Assembly (NCBI GenBank): GCA_025455985.1
Contig: JALOLM010000013.1
Location: 1 to 16,979, forward strand
Length of the DNA: 16,979 bases
Reading direction: 5' to 3'
Source: Candidatus Nanopelagicales bacterium
GTDB taxonomy: Bacteria; Actinomycetota; Actinomycetes; S36-B12; UBA10799
Shown: positions 1-7,144 of the stretch, one piece after another
Layout of the letters: each line of letters opens with the position of its first letter
Numbering within the stretch: position 1 is the first letter of the stretch
Program-made: the position numbers and the translations under genes
Notes under the pieces: model-generated
What the model saw: only the letters and a program-made list of their open reading frames with translations
Database searches by the model: none
What the model was told of the DNA's origin: nothing

Positions 1-125
1 GTGTGCCGGGTGGTCTGTGGCCGCGACGAGGTGATCGCCACCGGCTGACCTACCAGCGCATTGGTGAGCGTGGACTTGCCCACGTTGGGCCGCCCCACGA
101 GGATCGCAAACCCGGATCGGCTCAT
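1..125 (-). CDS. era: GTPase Era, N-terminal fragment (continues past left edge)
   Basis: Only the first 41 or so codons are in the window. Era is a GTPase that binds the 3' end of 16S rRNA and helps mature the 30S subunit. The visible protein begins MSRSGFAILVGRPNVGKST, which holds the G1/P-loop (GRPNVGKST), and continues to a PQTTRH stretch typical of the Era switch I region. The ATG at 125 overlaps the stop of the upstream gene in an ATGA arrangement, and GGAG lies 8 bases before it, so the start is well supported. It is the last visible gene of the hrcA-led operon. The C-terminal KH domain that distinguishes Era from other small GTPases is outside the window, so the call rests on the N-terminus and on the conserved ybeY/corC/era order. 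Confidence 0.9.
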   Translation of the reverse strand, partial: MSRSGFAILVGRPNVGKSTLTNALVGQPVAITSSRPQTTRH

Positions 126-442
126 GTGGTCAACTCCGCCAGAACGGTCCCTCGCGCGTCGCAGTGCCACACGGGGATCCCACCGCCTGCCAGATCAGCC
201 AACGCCGCCAGTTCCGGTGACTCTCCTGCCACCACCACGGCCGCCTCCGCGCCGCGGGCCCCGGCCGCCACTGCCTGCGCCACCGCCAGGTCCAGTGCGC
301 TGATCTGCAGACTGGGCAGACTCACTGTGGCCGAGGCGTAACTGCGGCCGGTCTCGTCACGTACCGCCGCCCCTTGCGCTGCGCCGATGCGCCCCCGCGC
401 GGCTCGGGCCAGTGCCAGCAGCTTCTCGTCTTCTGGGGTCAT
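122..442 (-). CDS. cytidine deaminase-like protein lacking zinc ligands
   Basis: A 106-residue protein placed between corC-like and era, where actinobacteria commonly carry a gene annotated as cytidine deaminase. The N-terminal half (AAVRDETGRSYASATVSL) looks like the first strands of the cytidine deaminase fold. The zinc-binding and catalytic motifs of real deaminases, C/H-A-E and PCxxC, are absent: the first region reads ISALDLAVAQAV and the only cysteine is in VWHC near the C-terminus. Deaminase activity is therefore unlikely; a structural or regulatory role is possible but unknown. I chose the ATG at 442, which overlaps the corC stop (TGATG) and has GGAGGG 6 bases upstream. A GTG at 445 adds one residue but sits too close to that site. 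Confidence 0.75.
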   Translation of the reverse strand: MTPEDEKLLALARAARGRIGAAQGAAVRDETGRSYASATVSLPSLQISALDLAVAQAVAAGARGAEAAVVVAGESPELAALADLAGGGIPVWHCDARGTVLAELTT

Positions 443-1740
443 CACGAGCCCTCCGTCAGGTCGGGCATCTTCTCCACGAGGACGGTCCCGATACGGTTGC
501 GGCGTCCCGCCGCCTTCTCCGCCGTCAGGCGGTACCCGTCGATGTCCACGTGGGTTCCAGGGATGGGGACGACGCCGAGCCTACGTGCCAGCAGCCCGCT
601 GACGGTGTCGACATCGTCGGCTTCGCTGCTCACCGCGATGGGCACCAGCGCAGCCAGGTCGTCCACTGGCAGTCGGGCGCTGACCCGGTACCGGCCACCG
701 GCCAGCGTTTGAACGTCGGGGGTCTCACCGGTGTCGTACTCGTCGGCGATCTCCCCGACGATCTCCTCGAGGATGTCCTCGATCGTGACCAGCCCGGCAG
801 TGCCGCCGTACTCGTCCACGACGATCGACATGTGGACCCGCGCCGCCTGCAGGTCGCGCAGCAGGTCGTCGGCGCGCTTGCTGTCGGGCACGAAGTGGGC
901 CTGCCGCATGACGGTGTCCACCCGCTCCTTACTCTCGGCGTTGCGCTGCTCGAACGTCCGGCGGGCGATGTCTTTGAGGTAGACGACCCCGACGATGTCG
1001 TCGAGGTTGTCGCCGATCACCGGGATCCGCGAGAAGCCTGACCGCAGGCCCAGAGACAGTGCCTGCCGGAGGGTCTTGGTGCTCTCGATCCAGACCATCT
1101 CGGTACGCGGCACCATCACCTCGCGCGCGATGGTGTCGCCGAGCTCGAACACCGAGTGCAGCATCTGGCGCTCGTCGTCCTCGATCACCGCGTCGGCGCC
1201 GGCTTGGTCGAGCAGTTCCCGCAACTCGGCCTGGCTCACGAAGGGCCCCTGGCGATAGCCCTTACCCGGCGTGATGGCATTGCCGATCAGGATCAGCAGG
1301 CTGGTCAACGGACCGAGTAGTCCGGCCAGGAAGCGTGACGGCCCGGAGGCGGCAAGTGCCACGGGTTCGGCGTTCTGTTGGGCGAGTGTGCGCGGGGCGA
1401 CCCCCCAGACGACATAGCCCACCAGCAGCATGATCAGCACGGGTGCACCCACCTGCCACCAGGCCGGACCGTCGATGGTTTCTATGCCGATCAGGGTCGC
1501 CAGCCCGATCGCTGTGGTCGAGCACAGCAGGCGCAGGAACAGCAGCACATTCACGTACCGCGGGCGGTCCTCGACAATGACCTTCAGACCTTTGGATCCG
1601 CGGACGCCGGCTTCCACCAGCTCCTCGGCGCGGGGCCGCGACACCCTGGTGATGGCGGTCTCCGCGGCGACCAGCAGACCCGCGAGAACCACCAGAACCA
1701 GGGCTACAAGAACCTGCACCAGCACGTCACCGAACTGCAT
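442..1740 (-). CDS. CNNM/CBS-domain membrane protein (CorC/HlyC family)
   Basis: A 432-residue membrane protein with the usual three-part layout of the hemolysin C / CorC / CNNM family. An N-terminal DUF21 transmembrane domain (about residues 1-175, three to four hydrophobic helices) is followed by a tandem CBS pair (about 200-330, with REVMVPRTEM and VDEYGGTAGLVTIEDILEEIVGEI) and a C-terminal transporter-associated CorC_HlyC domain (about 345-420). Members are linked to magnesium or other divalent cation handling; the hemolysin label is historical. The longest frame begins at a GTG at 1764. I prefer the ATG at 1740 because it overlaps the ybeY stop (TGATG) and has CGGAG 11 bases upstream, whereas the GTG has no clear ribosome site. 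The specific substrate cannot be read from sequence. Confidence 0.88.
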   Translation of the reverse strand: MQFGDVLVQVLVALVLVVLAGLLVAAETAITRVSRPRAEELVEAGVRGSKGLKVIVEDRPRYVNVLLFLRLLCSTTAIGLATLIGIETIDGPAWWQVGAPVLIMLLVGYVVWGVAPRTLAQQNAEPVALAASGPSRFLAGLLGPLTSLLILIGNAITPGKGYRQGPFVSQAELRELLDQAGADAVIEDDERQMLHSVFELGDTIAREVMVPRTEMVWIESTKTLRQALSLGLRSGFSRIPVIGDNLDDIVGVVYLKDIARRTFEQRNAESKERVDTVMRQAHFVPDSKRADDLLRDLQAARVHMSIVVDEYGGTAGLVTIEDILEEIVGEIADEYDTGETPDVQTLAGGRYRVSARLPVDDLAALVPIAVSSEADDVDTVSGLLARRLGVVPIPGTHVDIDGYRLTAEKAAGRRNRIGTVLVEKMPDLTEGS

Positions 1741-2198
1741 CAGCGCGTCGGCTCCGAGTCCCACTCGCCGAGCAGTCGCCGCTGCAACCCGAACATCAGG
1801 CGCTCCTCGTCGGGTTCGGCGTGGTCGTACCCGAGAAGATGCAGGATCCCGTGGGTGAGTAGAACCCCGAGTTCCAGGCGCAGATCATGACCGGCGGAAC
1901 GCGCCTGTTTGTCGGCGACGTCCGGGCAGATGACCACGTCTCCGAGCAACCCCTCCGGCGGCGGCTCGTCATCACGCGGCGGCGTGAGTTCGTCCATCGG
2001 GAAGCTCAGCACATCCGTTGGCCCGGGCTCGTCCATCCAGCGCACGTGCAGGTCGGTCATGGTCGGCACGTCGACGAACACCACCGACAGTTCAGCTCCC
2101 GGGTGGATCCGCAACCGGTCGAGGAGGAACCGGGCCTGCGCGCCGATCGACTCGATGTCGATCTCGGCCTCGGTCTCGTTGACGACGTCGATGCTCAT
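1740..2198 (-). CDS. ybeY: endoribonuclease YbeY
   Basis: A 152-residue single-domain protein of normal YbeY length. The zinc-binding signature HGILHLLGYDH spans residues 116-126, giving the three histidine ligands (116, 120, 126), and is preceded by the conserved TDVLSFPMDE at 61-70. YbeY acts in 16S rRNA 3'-end maturation and 70S ribosome quality control in the cytoplasm. The start ATG at 2198 overlaps the phoH stop as ATGA, so the two are translationally coupled, and its own stop overlaps the next start. The neighbours Era, PhoH and RsmE fit a ribosome-maturation role. Confidence 0.95.
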   Translation of the reverse strand: MSIDVVNETEAEIDIESIGAQARFLLDRLRIHPGAELSVVFVDVPTMTDLHVRWMDEPGPTDVLSFPMDELTPPRDDEPPPEGLLGDVVICPDVADKQARSAGHDLRLELGVLLTHGILHLLGYDHAEPDEERLMFGLQRRLLGEWDSEPTR

Positions 2199-3178
2199 GA
2201 GGACTGCTCGTAACGGCCGTAAGCGTCCACGATCTTGCCCACCAGTTTGTGACGGACGACGTCGGAGCTGGTCAACTCGCAGAACTCGACGTCGTCGATA
2301 CCCGACAGGATGCCCTGCACGACCCGCAGCCCGCTGCTCGTGCCACCGGGCAGGTCGACCTGGGTCACGTCACCGGTGACCACCATCGTCGAGCCGAAAC
2401 CGAGCCGGGTCAGGAACATCTTCATCTGCTCGGCGGTGGTGTTCTGCGCCTCGTCGAGAATGATGAAAGCGTCGTTGAGCGTCCGCCCGCGCATGTAGGC
2501 CAGCGGGGCGACCTCGATGGTTCCGCTGGTCATCAATTGCGGGATCCGGTCCGGGTCGATCATGTCGTGCAGCGCGTCGTACAAAGGCCGCAGGTAGGGA
2601 TCGATCTTCTCGCTGAGGGTGCCCGGCAGGAAGCCGAGGCGCTCCCCGGCCTCGACCGCCGGACGGGTCAGGATGATCCGGTTGATCGCCTTGCTCTGCA
2701 GCGCCTGGACCGCCTTTGCCACCGCCAGATACGTCTTGCCCGTTCCTGCCGGGCCGATCCCGAACACGATGGTGTTGGCGTCGATCGCGTCCACGTAGCG
2801 CTTCTGGTTCAGCGTCTTCGCCCGGATGGCCTTACCCCGGGTGGACAGGATGTTCGCGGTCAGCAACTGCGAGGGCGACAGGCTGCGGTCGGCACGCAGC
2901 ATGGCCACTGAACGTTCGATGGCGTCGGTGGTCAGCGGCTGGCCGGTGCGCAGGATGGACAACATCTCCGCGATCACCTGCTCGGCCAGGCCGATCTCGG
3001 TCACGTCTCCAGACAGATGGATCTCGTTGCCACGCACGAGCACGTCCACCTGCGGGAAGTCCCGTTCGAACTGGCGCAGGTTCTCGTCGTTGGCCCCGAG
3101 CAGGGCGACCATGGGATGGGTGTTCGGCACGACGATCGTGCTGGACACCACCGCCTGATCGGTTGCGCGTTCGGTCAT
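2195..3178 (-). CDS. phoH: PhoH-family ATPase (PhoH-like protein)
   Basis: A 327-residue P-loop ATPase. The Walker A motif GPAGTGKT is at about residues 142-149 and the Walker B region FIILDEAQN at about 238-246, followed by QMKMFLTRLGFGSTMVVTGD, which is characteristic of PhoH proteins. The roughly 110 residues before the ATPase core resemble the N-terminal region of PhoH1-type proteins. The biochemical role is poorly defined; constant linkage to ybeY suggests RNA metabolism rather than a specific phosphate function. The longest frame starts at a GTG at 3190, but the ATG at 3178 overlaps the stop of the HIT gene (ATGA), which is the pattern through this operon. The ribosome site is weak for both. 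Confidence 0.92.
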   Translation of the reverse strand: MTERATDQAVVSSTIVVPNTHPMVALLGANDENLRQFERDFPQVDVLVRGNEIHLSGDVTEIGLAEQVIAEMLSILRTGQPLTTDAIERSVAMLRADRSLSPSQLLTANILSTRGKAIRAKTLNQKRYVDAIDANTIVFGIGPAGTGKTYLAVAKAVQALQSKAINRIILTRPAVEAGERLGFLPGTLSEKIDPYLRPLYDALHDMIDPDRIPQLMTSGTIEVAPLAYMRGRTLNDAFIILDEAQNTTAEQMKMFLTRLGFGSTMVVTGDVTQVDLPGGTSSGLRVVQGILSGIDDVEFCELTSSDVVRHKLVGKIVDAYGRYEQSS

Positions 3179-3522
3179 CCGGGCGGCCACTTCATCTGCC
3201 TGCCACCGATCACATGGGCGTGTACGTGCCCCACTTCCTGGCCACCGAGGGGGCCGGTGTTGAACACGACCCGAAAGCCGTCGCCGAGTTCCTCCTGGGC
3301 CGCAACCTCATTGACCACCCGCATGACCTCAGCCATCAATTCGGGCACGGCCGACAGCGTCGTGACATCAGCATGGTGTTCGCGCGGGATGACCAGGACG
3401 TGGACCGGCGCCACCGGGTTCAGATCCCGGAAAGCCACGACGGCGTCCGACTGAGTGACGACCTCGGCCGGAATATCACCGGCGGCGATCGCACAGAAGA
3501 TGCAGGACATATCAGCGATCAT
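3175..3522 (-). CDS. HIT-family (HINT-type) nucleotide hydrolase
   Basis: A protein of about 115 residues with the full histidine-triad signature HVHAHVIGG near the C-terminus and the N-terminal CIFCAIAAGDIPA segment, in which two cysteines are spaced as in HINT/PKCI-like proteins. Such enzymes hydrolyse nucleoside phosphoramidates or acyl-AMP adducts through the central histidine of the triad. Three in-frame starts exist: GTG 3534, ATG 3522 and ATG 3510. I list 3522 because GGAAC lies about 6 bases upstream. The ATG at 3510, which would give MSCIFCAI, is almost as likely and sits just past the rsmE stop. The physiological substrate is unknown. It lies between rsmE and phoH in the operon. Confidence 0.9.
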   Translation of the reverse strand: MIADMSCIFCAIAAGDIPAEVVTQSDAVVAFRDLNPVAPVHVLVIPREHHADVTTLSAVPELMAEVMRVVNEVAAQEELGDGFRVVFNTGPLGGQEVGHVHAHVIGGRQMKWPPG

Positions 3523-4237
3523 GGCACGTTCCACGCATGATCTCGAAACCCCTTATCCACACGCAGGCGGCCGCTGCGGCCGTCGAGGTCCGCATGATGG
3601 TTTCCCCGAGGTTGACCGCGACGGCGCCTTGCTGGCTCATGGCATCGACCTCCCCGTCGGTCAGCCCCCCTTCAGGGCCGACGACAACAGTCAGCGGCCC
3701 GTCCGGGATCGGCGTGGTGAACAGACTGGCCGGTGCGTCTTCATGCAGCACGAGAGCTGGCCCCTGCACGCTGGGAACACCCTCGAGCAGATCACCGACA
3801 TCGGGCAGGTACGCCCGCCTGGACTGTTTGCCGGCCGCGCGTGCGACCCGGCGCCAGCGTTCAACCTTGCGCTCACCCTTGCCACGCCAATCCGCCACCG
3901 TGCGCGCCGAAGCCCAGGGGATGATCCGGCTGACCCCCGTCTCGGTCATGAGTTCCACCGCGGTGTCGGCGCGTTCCCCTTTGGGAATCGCCTGCACCAC
4001 CGTCAGTTCCCGGGGAGCGGGTCGCTGTTCGCGCCGAACGACCTCCACACTCAGTCCCTGTGTGCGATCGGCGGTCACCACTGTGCAGTGCGCCATGCCG
4101 CCGGCGCCATCGCTGACCAGCACGTCCTGACCGGGCTTGAGCCGAAGCACCGCAACCGCGTGCCGGCCCTCGTCGGAGCCGATGCTGAACGCCCCGGAGG
4201 CGGGCAAGGTATCGACGTAGAACAGCGGTGCGGTCAT
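3512..4237 (-). CDS. rsmE: 16S rRNA m3U1498 methyltransferase RsmE
   Basis: A 241-residue protein of normal RsmE length. The N-terminal part is PUA-like (residues 1-70, with the EGRHAVAVLRLKPGQ segment) and the rest is a SPOUT methyltransferase domain. The knotted SAM-binding region shows VVVGPEGGLT at 184-193 and NLGETIMRTSTAA at 209-221, matching the family's LGxxILRxxTA pattern. The enzyme methylates N3 of U1498 in 16S rRNA on the assembled 30S subunit. The ATG start at 4237 overlaps the dnaJ stop as ATGA, with GGAGG further upstream, so translation is coupled to dnaJ. Confidence 0.94.
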   Translation of the reverse strand: MTAPLFYVDTLPASGAFSIGSDEGRHAVAVLRLKPGQDVLVSDGAGGMAHCTVVTADRTQGLSVEVVRREQRPAPRELTVVQAIPKGERADTAVELMTETGVSRIIPWASARTVADWRGKGERKVERWRRVARAAGKQSRRAYLPDVGDLLEGVPSVQGPALVLHEDAPASLFTTPIPDGPLTVVVGPEGGLTDGEVDAMSQQGAVAVNLGETIMRTSTAAAAACVWIRGFEIMRGTCHDR

Positions 4238-5373
4238 TTGCCGCTGAACGCCTCCTTGATGCGCCCGAACAGACCAACCGGGTGCTCGGTGACGGCAGGT
4301 TCGACGTGCTCCTCGTCGCGCAGGACGGCCAGTTTCTCCAGCAGCTCCCGCTGCTCGGTGTCGAGTTTGGTCGGGGTCTTGACGTCGATGTGGACGTGCA
4401 GGTCCCCCCGACCGGAGCGTTGCAGTTTCGACGCGCCCAGGCCCCGCAGCGTCTGCACGTTCCCGCTCTGCGTACCCGACCGGATGTCGATCTTCTGCTC
4501 GCCGTCCAGGGTCTGCAGCGGGATCACCGTGCCCAGTGCCGCCGCGGTCATCGGGATGCTCAGGTGGACATGCAGATCGTTGCCCTGACGCTCGAATACC
4601 GGGTGCGGCTTCTGGACGATCTCCACATAGACGTCACCGGCCGGACCGTTGCCCGGGCCCACTTCACCCTTGCCCGACAGCAGTAGTCGGGTACCGGTTT
4701 CAACCCCTGCGGGGACCTCGACCTTGAGGGTCTCACGGGTCCGCACGCGACCATCGCCGGCGCACTCCGGGCACGGCGACGGATTGAGATTGCCGTAACC
4801 CTGGCATTGCGGGCAGGCGCGCGAGGTCATGACCTGCCCCAGGAAGGTGCGCTGCACGTTCTGCACCTCACCTCGACCGCGGCACATCGGACACGTCGCG
4901 AGGTGCGCACCTTCGGCTGTGCCGGCGCCCCGGCAGGTCGGGCACCCCACGGCAGTGTCCACGGTGATGTCCTTCTCCGTGCCGAAGACTGCCTCGGCCA
5001 GATCCAGTTCCACGCGCAGCAATGCATCCTGGCCGCGACGCTGCCGCGGTTTGGGCCCGCGCGATCCACCGCCTCCGCCACCGCCGAAGAACGAGTTCAT
5101 CAGGTCCTCGAAGAGGTTCTCGGTACCGAACCCGGCACCCCCGCCGCCCTGCGCGCCGGCGCGTGGGTCGTGGCCCAGGTCGTACATCTGCCGCTTCCGG
5201 GCATCGGAGAGCACCTCGTAGGCGGCGGTCACATCCTTGAAGCGCTCGTGCGTGCTGGGGTCTGGGTTCACGTCGGGGTGCAGTTCCCGCGCGAGTTTGC
5301 GATACGCGCGCTTGATCTCCTCGGGTGTCGCATCGCGGGCGACCCCGAGGGTCTGGTAGTAATCGGCTGCCAT
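4234..5373 (-). CDS. dnaJ: chaperone DnaJ (DnaJ2, HrcA-linked)
   Basis: A 379-residue type I J-protein, the co-chaperone that stimulates the DnaK ATPase. The J domain covers residues 1-70 with HPD at 32-34. A Gly/Phe-rich linker with a poly-Gly run lies at about 74-104. The zinc region has all four CxxCxGxG repeats, with cysteine pairs at 144/147, 161/164, 187/190 and 201/204. The substrate-binding C-terminal domain follows (about 205-350). The ATG at 5373 has AAGGA about 8 bases upstream. The gene begins 18 bases after hrcA. Actinobacteria often carry one DnaJ beside dnaK-grpE and a second beside hrcA; location identifies this as the second type. Confidence 0.96.
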   Translation of the reverse strand: MAADYYQTLGVARDATPEEIKRAYRKLARELHPDVNPDPSTHERFKDVTAAYEVLSDARKRQMYDLGHDPRAGAQGGGGAGFGTENLFEDLMNSFFGGGGGGGSRGPKPRQRRGQDALLRVELDLAEAVFGTEKDITVDTAVGCPTCRGAGTAEGAHLATCPMCRGRGEVQNVQRTFLGQVMTSRACPQCQGYGNLNPSPCPECAGDGRVRTRETLKVEVPAGVETGTRLLLSGKGEVGPGNGPAGDVYVEIVQKPHPVFERQGNDLHVHLSIPMTAAALGTVIPLQTLDGEQKIDIRSGTQSGNVQTLRGLGASKLQRSGRGDLHVHIDVKTPTKLDTEQRELLEKLAVLRDEEHVEPAVTEHPVGLFGRIKEAFSGK

Positions 5374-5391
5374 TCCTATTCCTTCACTCGC

Positions 5392-6405
5392 CTATTGGCT
5401 CAGGATCCGGCCCAGGTACCGGGCGACCGCCCGGACCGAACCCATCGTGCCCGGGTAGTCCATGCGCGTCGGGCCGAGCACCCCGATGTGCGCGACGCTC
5501 TGGGAGTGGGGACCGTAGCCCGTGGTCACCACCGCAGATGTCGCCAAACCAGCCACCTCGTTCTCCGAACCGATCCGGACCGTCAGATCGTCGTGATGGC
5601 CCACTTCCTGCAACAACCGCAGCAGGACAACATGTTCCTCCAGGGCTTCGAGCACCGGACCCACCGTCCAGCTGTAGTCCTCACCGAAGCGGGTCAGGTT
5701 GGCCGTGCCCCCCATGACGATCCGGTCCTCACGCCGTTCCACGACCGTCTCCAGAAGGCTGGCCAGCACGCTGGTCGCCAGCGGCCGGTACTGGGCGGGC
5801 GTTTGGTCGGGAATGGTGGCCACAGCATCTGCCACCGCCGTGAAGGACTTGCCGGCCACGGCCGCGTTCAGGCGCGACCGCAGGTCCATCAACGCTTCAT
5901 CGGTGACCTCGATCGGGCTCTCCACCATGCGTTGCTCGACCCGGCCAGTGTCGGCGATGACCACCAGGAGCACCCGCCGTGGCGCCAGACCCACGATTTC
6001 CACGTGCCGCACCCCGCTGCGAGTGAGCGTTGGGTACTGCACGAGGGCCACCTGATGGGTCAGCTGGGCCAACAGCCGCACAGTGCGCTGCATGACGTCG
6101 TCGAGATCGACCGCTGAATCGAGGAACTGGTGGATCGCGCGGCGCTCGGCCGGGGACAGCGGCTTGATCTGGGCGATCCGGTCCACGAACAGCCGGTACC
6201 CCTTATCGGTGGGAACCCGGCCGGCACTGGTGTGCGGGGCCACGATGTAGCCCTCTTCCTCCAGCACCGCCATGTCATTGCGCAGGGTCGCCGAACTCAC
6301 CCCGAAGTTGTGGCGCTCTGCCAGCGCCTTCGAGCCGACTGGTTCACGGGTGGCCACGTAGTCCTCGATGATGGCGCGCAGGACGTGGAGTTTGCGGTCG
6401 TCCAT
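5392..6405 (-). CDS. hrcA: heat-inducible transcription repressor HrcA
   Basis: A 337-residue repressor. The N-terminal winged-helix domain (about 1-75) carries the family's REPVGSKALA, SSATLRNDMAVLEEEGYI and HTSAGRVPTDKGYR segments. A GAF-like dimerisation domain with the HrcA insert follows. HrcA binds CIRCE operators and represses heat-shock genes; its folding usually depends on GroEL. A GTG at 6411 is in frame, but the ATG at 6405 is preferred because AAGGG lies 7 bases before it and would be almost on top of the GTG. A CIRCE element sits 29 bases upstream, so the gene is most likely autoregulated. It is the first gene of the nine-gene minus-strand operon. Confidence 0.96.
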   Translation of the reverse strand: MDDRKLHVLRAIIEDYVATREPVGSKALAERHNFGVSSATLRNDMAVLEEEGYIVAPHTSAGRVPTDKGYRLFVDRIAQIKPLSPAERRAIHQFLDSAVDLDDVMQRTVRLLAQLTHQVALVQYPTLTRSGVRHVEIVGLAPRRVLLVVIADTGRVEQRMVESPIEVTDEALMDLRSRLNAAVAGKSFTAVADAVATIPDQTPAQYRPLATSVLASLLETVVERREDRIVMGGTANLTRFGEDYSWTVGPVLEALEEHVVLLRLLQEVGHHDDLTVRIGSENEVAGLATSAVVTTGYGPHSQSVAHIGVLGPTRMDYPGTMGSVRAVARYLGRILSQ

Positions 6406-6434
6406 GCTCACCCTTCGCTACTCGTGGCCCCGAG

Positions 6435-6461
6435 TTAGCACTCGGCGCTCCTGAGTGCCAG
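6435..6461 (-). promoter_or_regulatory. CIRCE operator (HrcA binding site)
   Basis: The left arm TTAGCACTC (6435-6443) matches the CIRCE consensus exactly. A spacer of exactly 9 bases follows, then the right arm GAGTGCCAG (6453-6461), which matches 7 of 9 bases of GAGTGCTAA. It lies upstream of hrcA on the same side as its start codon, and the right arm overlaps a -10-like box, an arrangement in which a bound repressor would block RNA polymerase. This is the expected target of the HrcA encoded next to it. Confidence 0.92.
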
Positions 6462-6465
6462 TGTA
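6460..6465 (-). promoter_or_regulatory. putative -10 box of the hrcA operon
   Basis: On the minus strand this reads TACACT, matching the actinobacterial TANNNT -10 pattern. It overlaps the end of the CIRCE operator, giving a transcription start near 6453 and a leader of about 50 bases. No convincing -35 box is seen at 16-18 bases upstream, so the call rests on the -10 pattern and the operator position. Confidence 0.4.
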
Positions 6466-6545
6466 CGTCGCGTTGCGGACTCCCCGCCCGCGCGCAGGCG
6501 GCGCACACTGCCGTCCAACCGTGGAATCCGTACCCCGGACGCGGC

Positions 6546-6551
6546 TAAGGT
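6546..6551 (+). promoter_or_regulatory. putative -10 box giving a leaderless mRNA for the DUF4190-like gene
   Basis: TAAGGT fits TANNNT and ends 6 bases before the ATG at 6558, so transcription would start at or next to the A of the ATG. Leaderless mRNAs of this geometry are common in actinobacteria. The AAGG within it could instead act as a ribosome site 7-10 bases upstream. No clear -35 box is visible. Apart from the CIRCE element and this box, the 150 bases between hrcA and this gene hold nothing else I recognise. Confidence 0.35.
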
Positions 6552-6557
6552 GCGGCC

Positions 6558-6977
6558 ATGACCACTCAGGGACCCGAAGACTGGGACGACGGTTCGAACT
6601 ACCAACCGAACAGCGGGCCGCCCAACCCGAACCAGTCCTCGCCTCCCCCTCCGCCCCCGCCACCTCCCGGTTACAGCCAGCCTCCCGCCCCGATGCCCGG
6701 GTACGGCCAGCCCCAACCGACCGGTCAGGACTCCAAGAGCGTCGCTGCTCTGGCCACCGGCATCCTGGCCGTGCTTCTGAGCATCTTCTGCGCGCTGTTG
6801 TCCATCCCGCTGGGAATCGCCGCGATCGTTCTGGGAGTTCAAGGCCGCAAAGGCATGAGGGCCCAAGGCCGACCAGCAGGCATGGCCACGACAGGTCTGG
6901 CGCTGGGGATTTTCGCCCTCGTGCTCGTCATCGGTCTGTGGGTGGTCCTGGCAGCACTGAGCAGCACGAGTTCCTGA
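6558..6977 (+). CDS. proline-rich two-helix membrane protein (DUF4190-like)
   Basis: A 139-residue protein with no known function. Residues 1-58 are hydrophilic and rich in Pro, Gln, Asn and Gly, including nine consecutive prolines (29-37). Two hydrophobic helices follow at about 62-94 and 109-134, joined by a short basic loop (QGRKGMRAQGR). The GILAVLL...GIAAIVLGVQGRKGM...ATTGLALGIFALVL pattern resembles DUF4190, a family of small actinobacterial membrane proteins. The N-terminus is probably cytoplasmic, with the basic loop also inside. It is the first of three plus-strand genes with polyproline N-termini; a hairpin after it suggests separate transcription from the next two. Confidence 0.82.
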   Translation: MTTQGPEDWDDGSNYQPNSGPPNPNQSSPPPPPPPPPGYSQPPAPMPGYGQPQPTGQDSKSVAALATGILAVLLSIFCALLSIPLGIAAIVLGVQGRKGMRAQGRPAGMATTGLALGIFALVLVIGLWVVLAALSSTSS

Positions 6978-7004
6978 ACCAAGGGCGCACGCTAAGTCAC
7001 CAGT

Positions 7005-7040
7005 GGGTGCCCGGACCCGCGACGGCGTCGCTCGGCACCC
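7005..7040 (+). terminator. nested hairpin, possible terminator
   Basis: GGGTGCC (7005-7011) pairs with GGCACCC (7034-7040), and inside it GCGAC (7019-7023) pairs with GTCGC (7027-7031) around a GGC loop. It begins 27 bases after the stop of the DUF4190-like gene. There is no T-run on either strand, so termination is not proven; actinobacterial terminators often lack one. It sits in the 167-base gap before the RDD gene. Confidence 0.4.
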
Positions 7041-7073
7041 GGACAAATCCCACACTTCACCGTGCTGCGGGTC

Positions 7074-7079
7074 TATCCT
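7074..7079 (+). promoter_or_regulatory. putative -10 box for the RDD / Pro-Gly membrane gene pair
   Basis: TATCCT matches TANNNT and lies 66 bases before the ATG at 7145, giving a leader of about 60 bases. I see no clear -35 hexamer at standard spacing. It follows the hairpin at 7005-7040, consistent with a new transcription unit. Confidence 0.35.
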
Positions 7080-7144
7080 GATCGCGCTCGGAAGTACCGG
7101 TCCAAGCAGGCATTTGACGACCCCCGACCACAAGTGAGGCACCA

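Noticed and set aside
4807..6117. A 436-codon plus-strand frame opposite dnaJ and hrcA
   Set aside because: It is antisense to two conserved genes with intact motifs and shows no domain of its own.
6513..6518. TTGGAC as a -35 box for the hrcA operon
   Set aside because: No TANNNT -10 box lies at 16-19 bases downstream of it on the minus strand.
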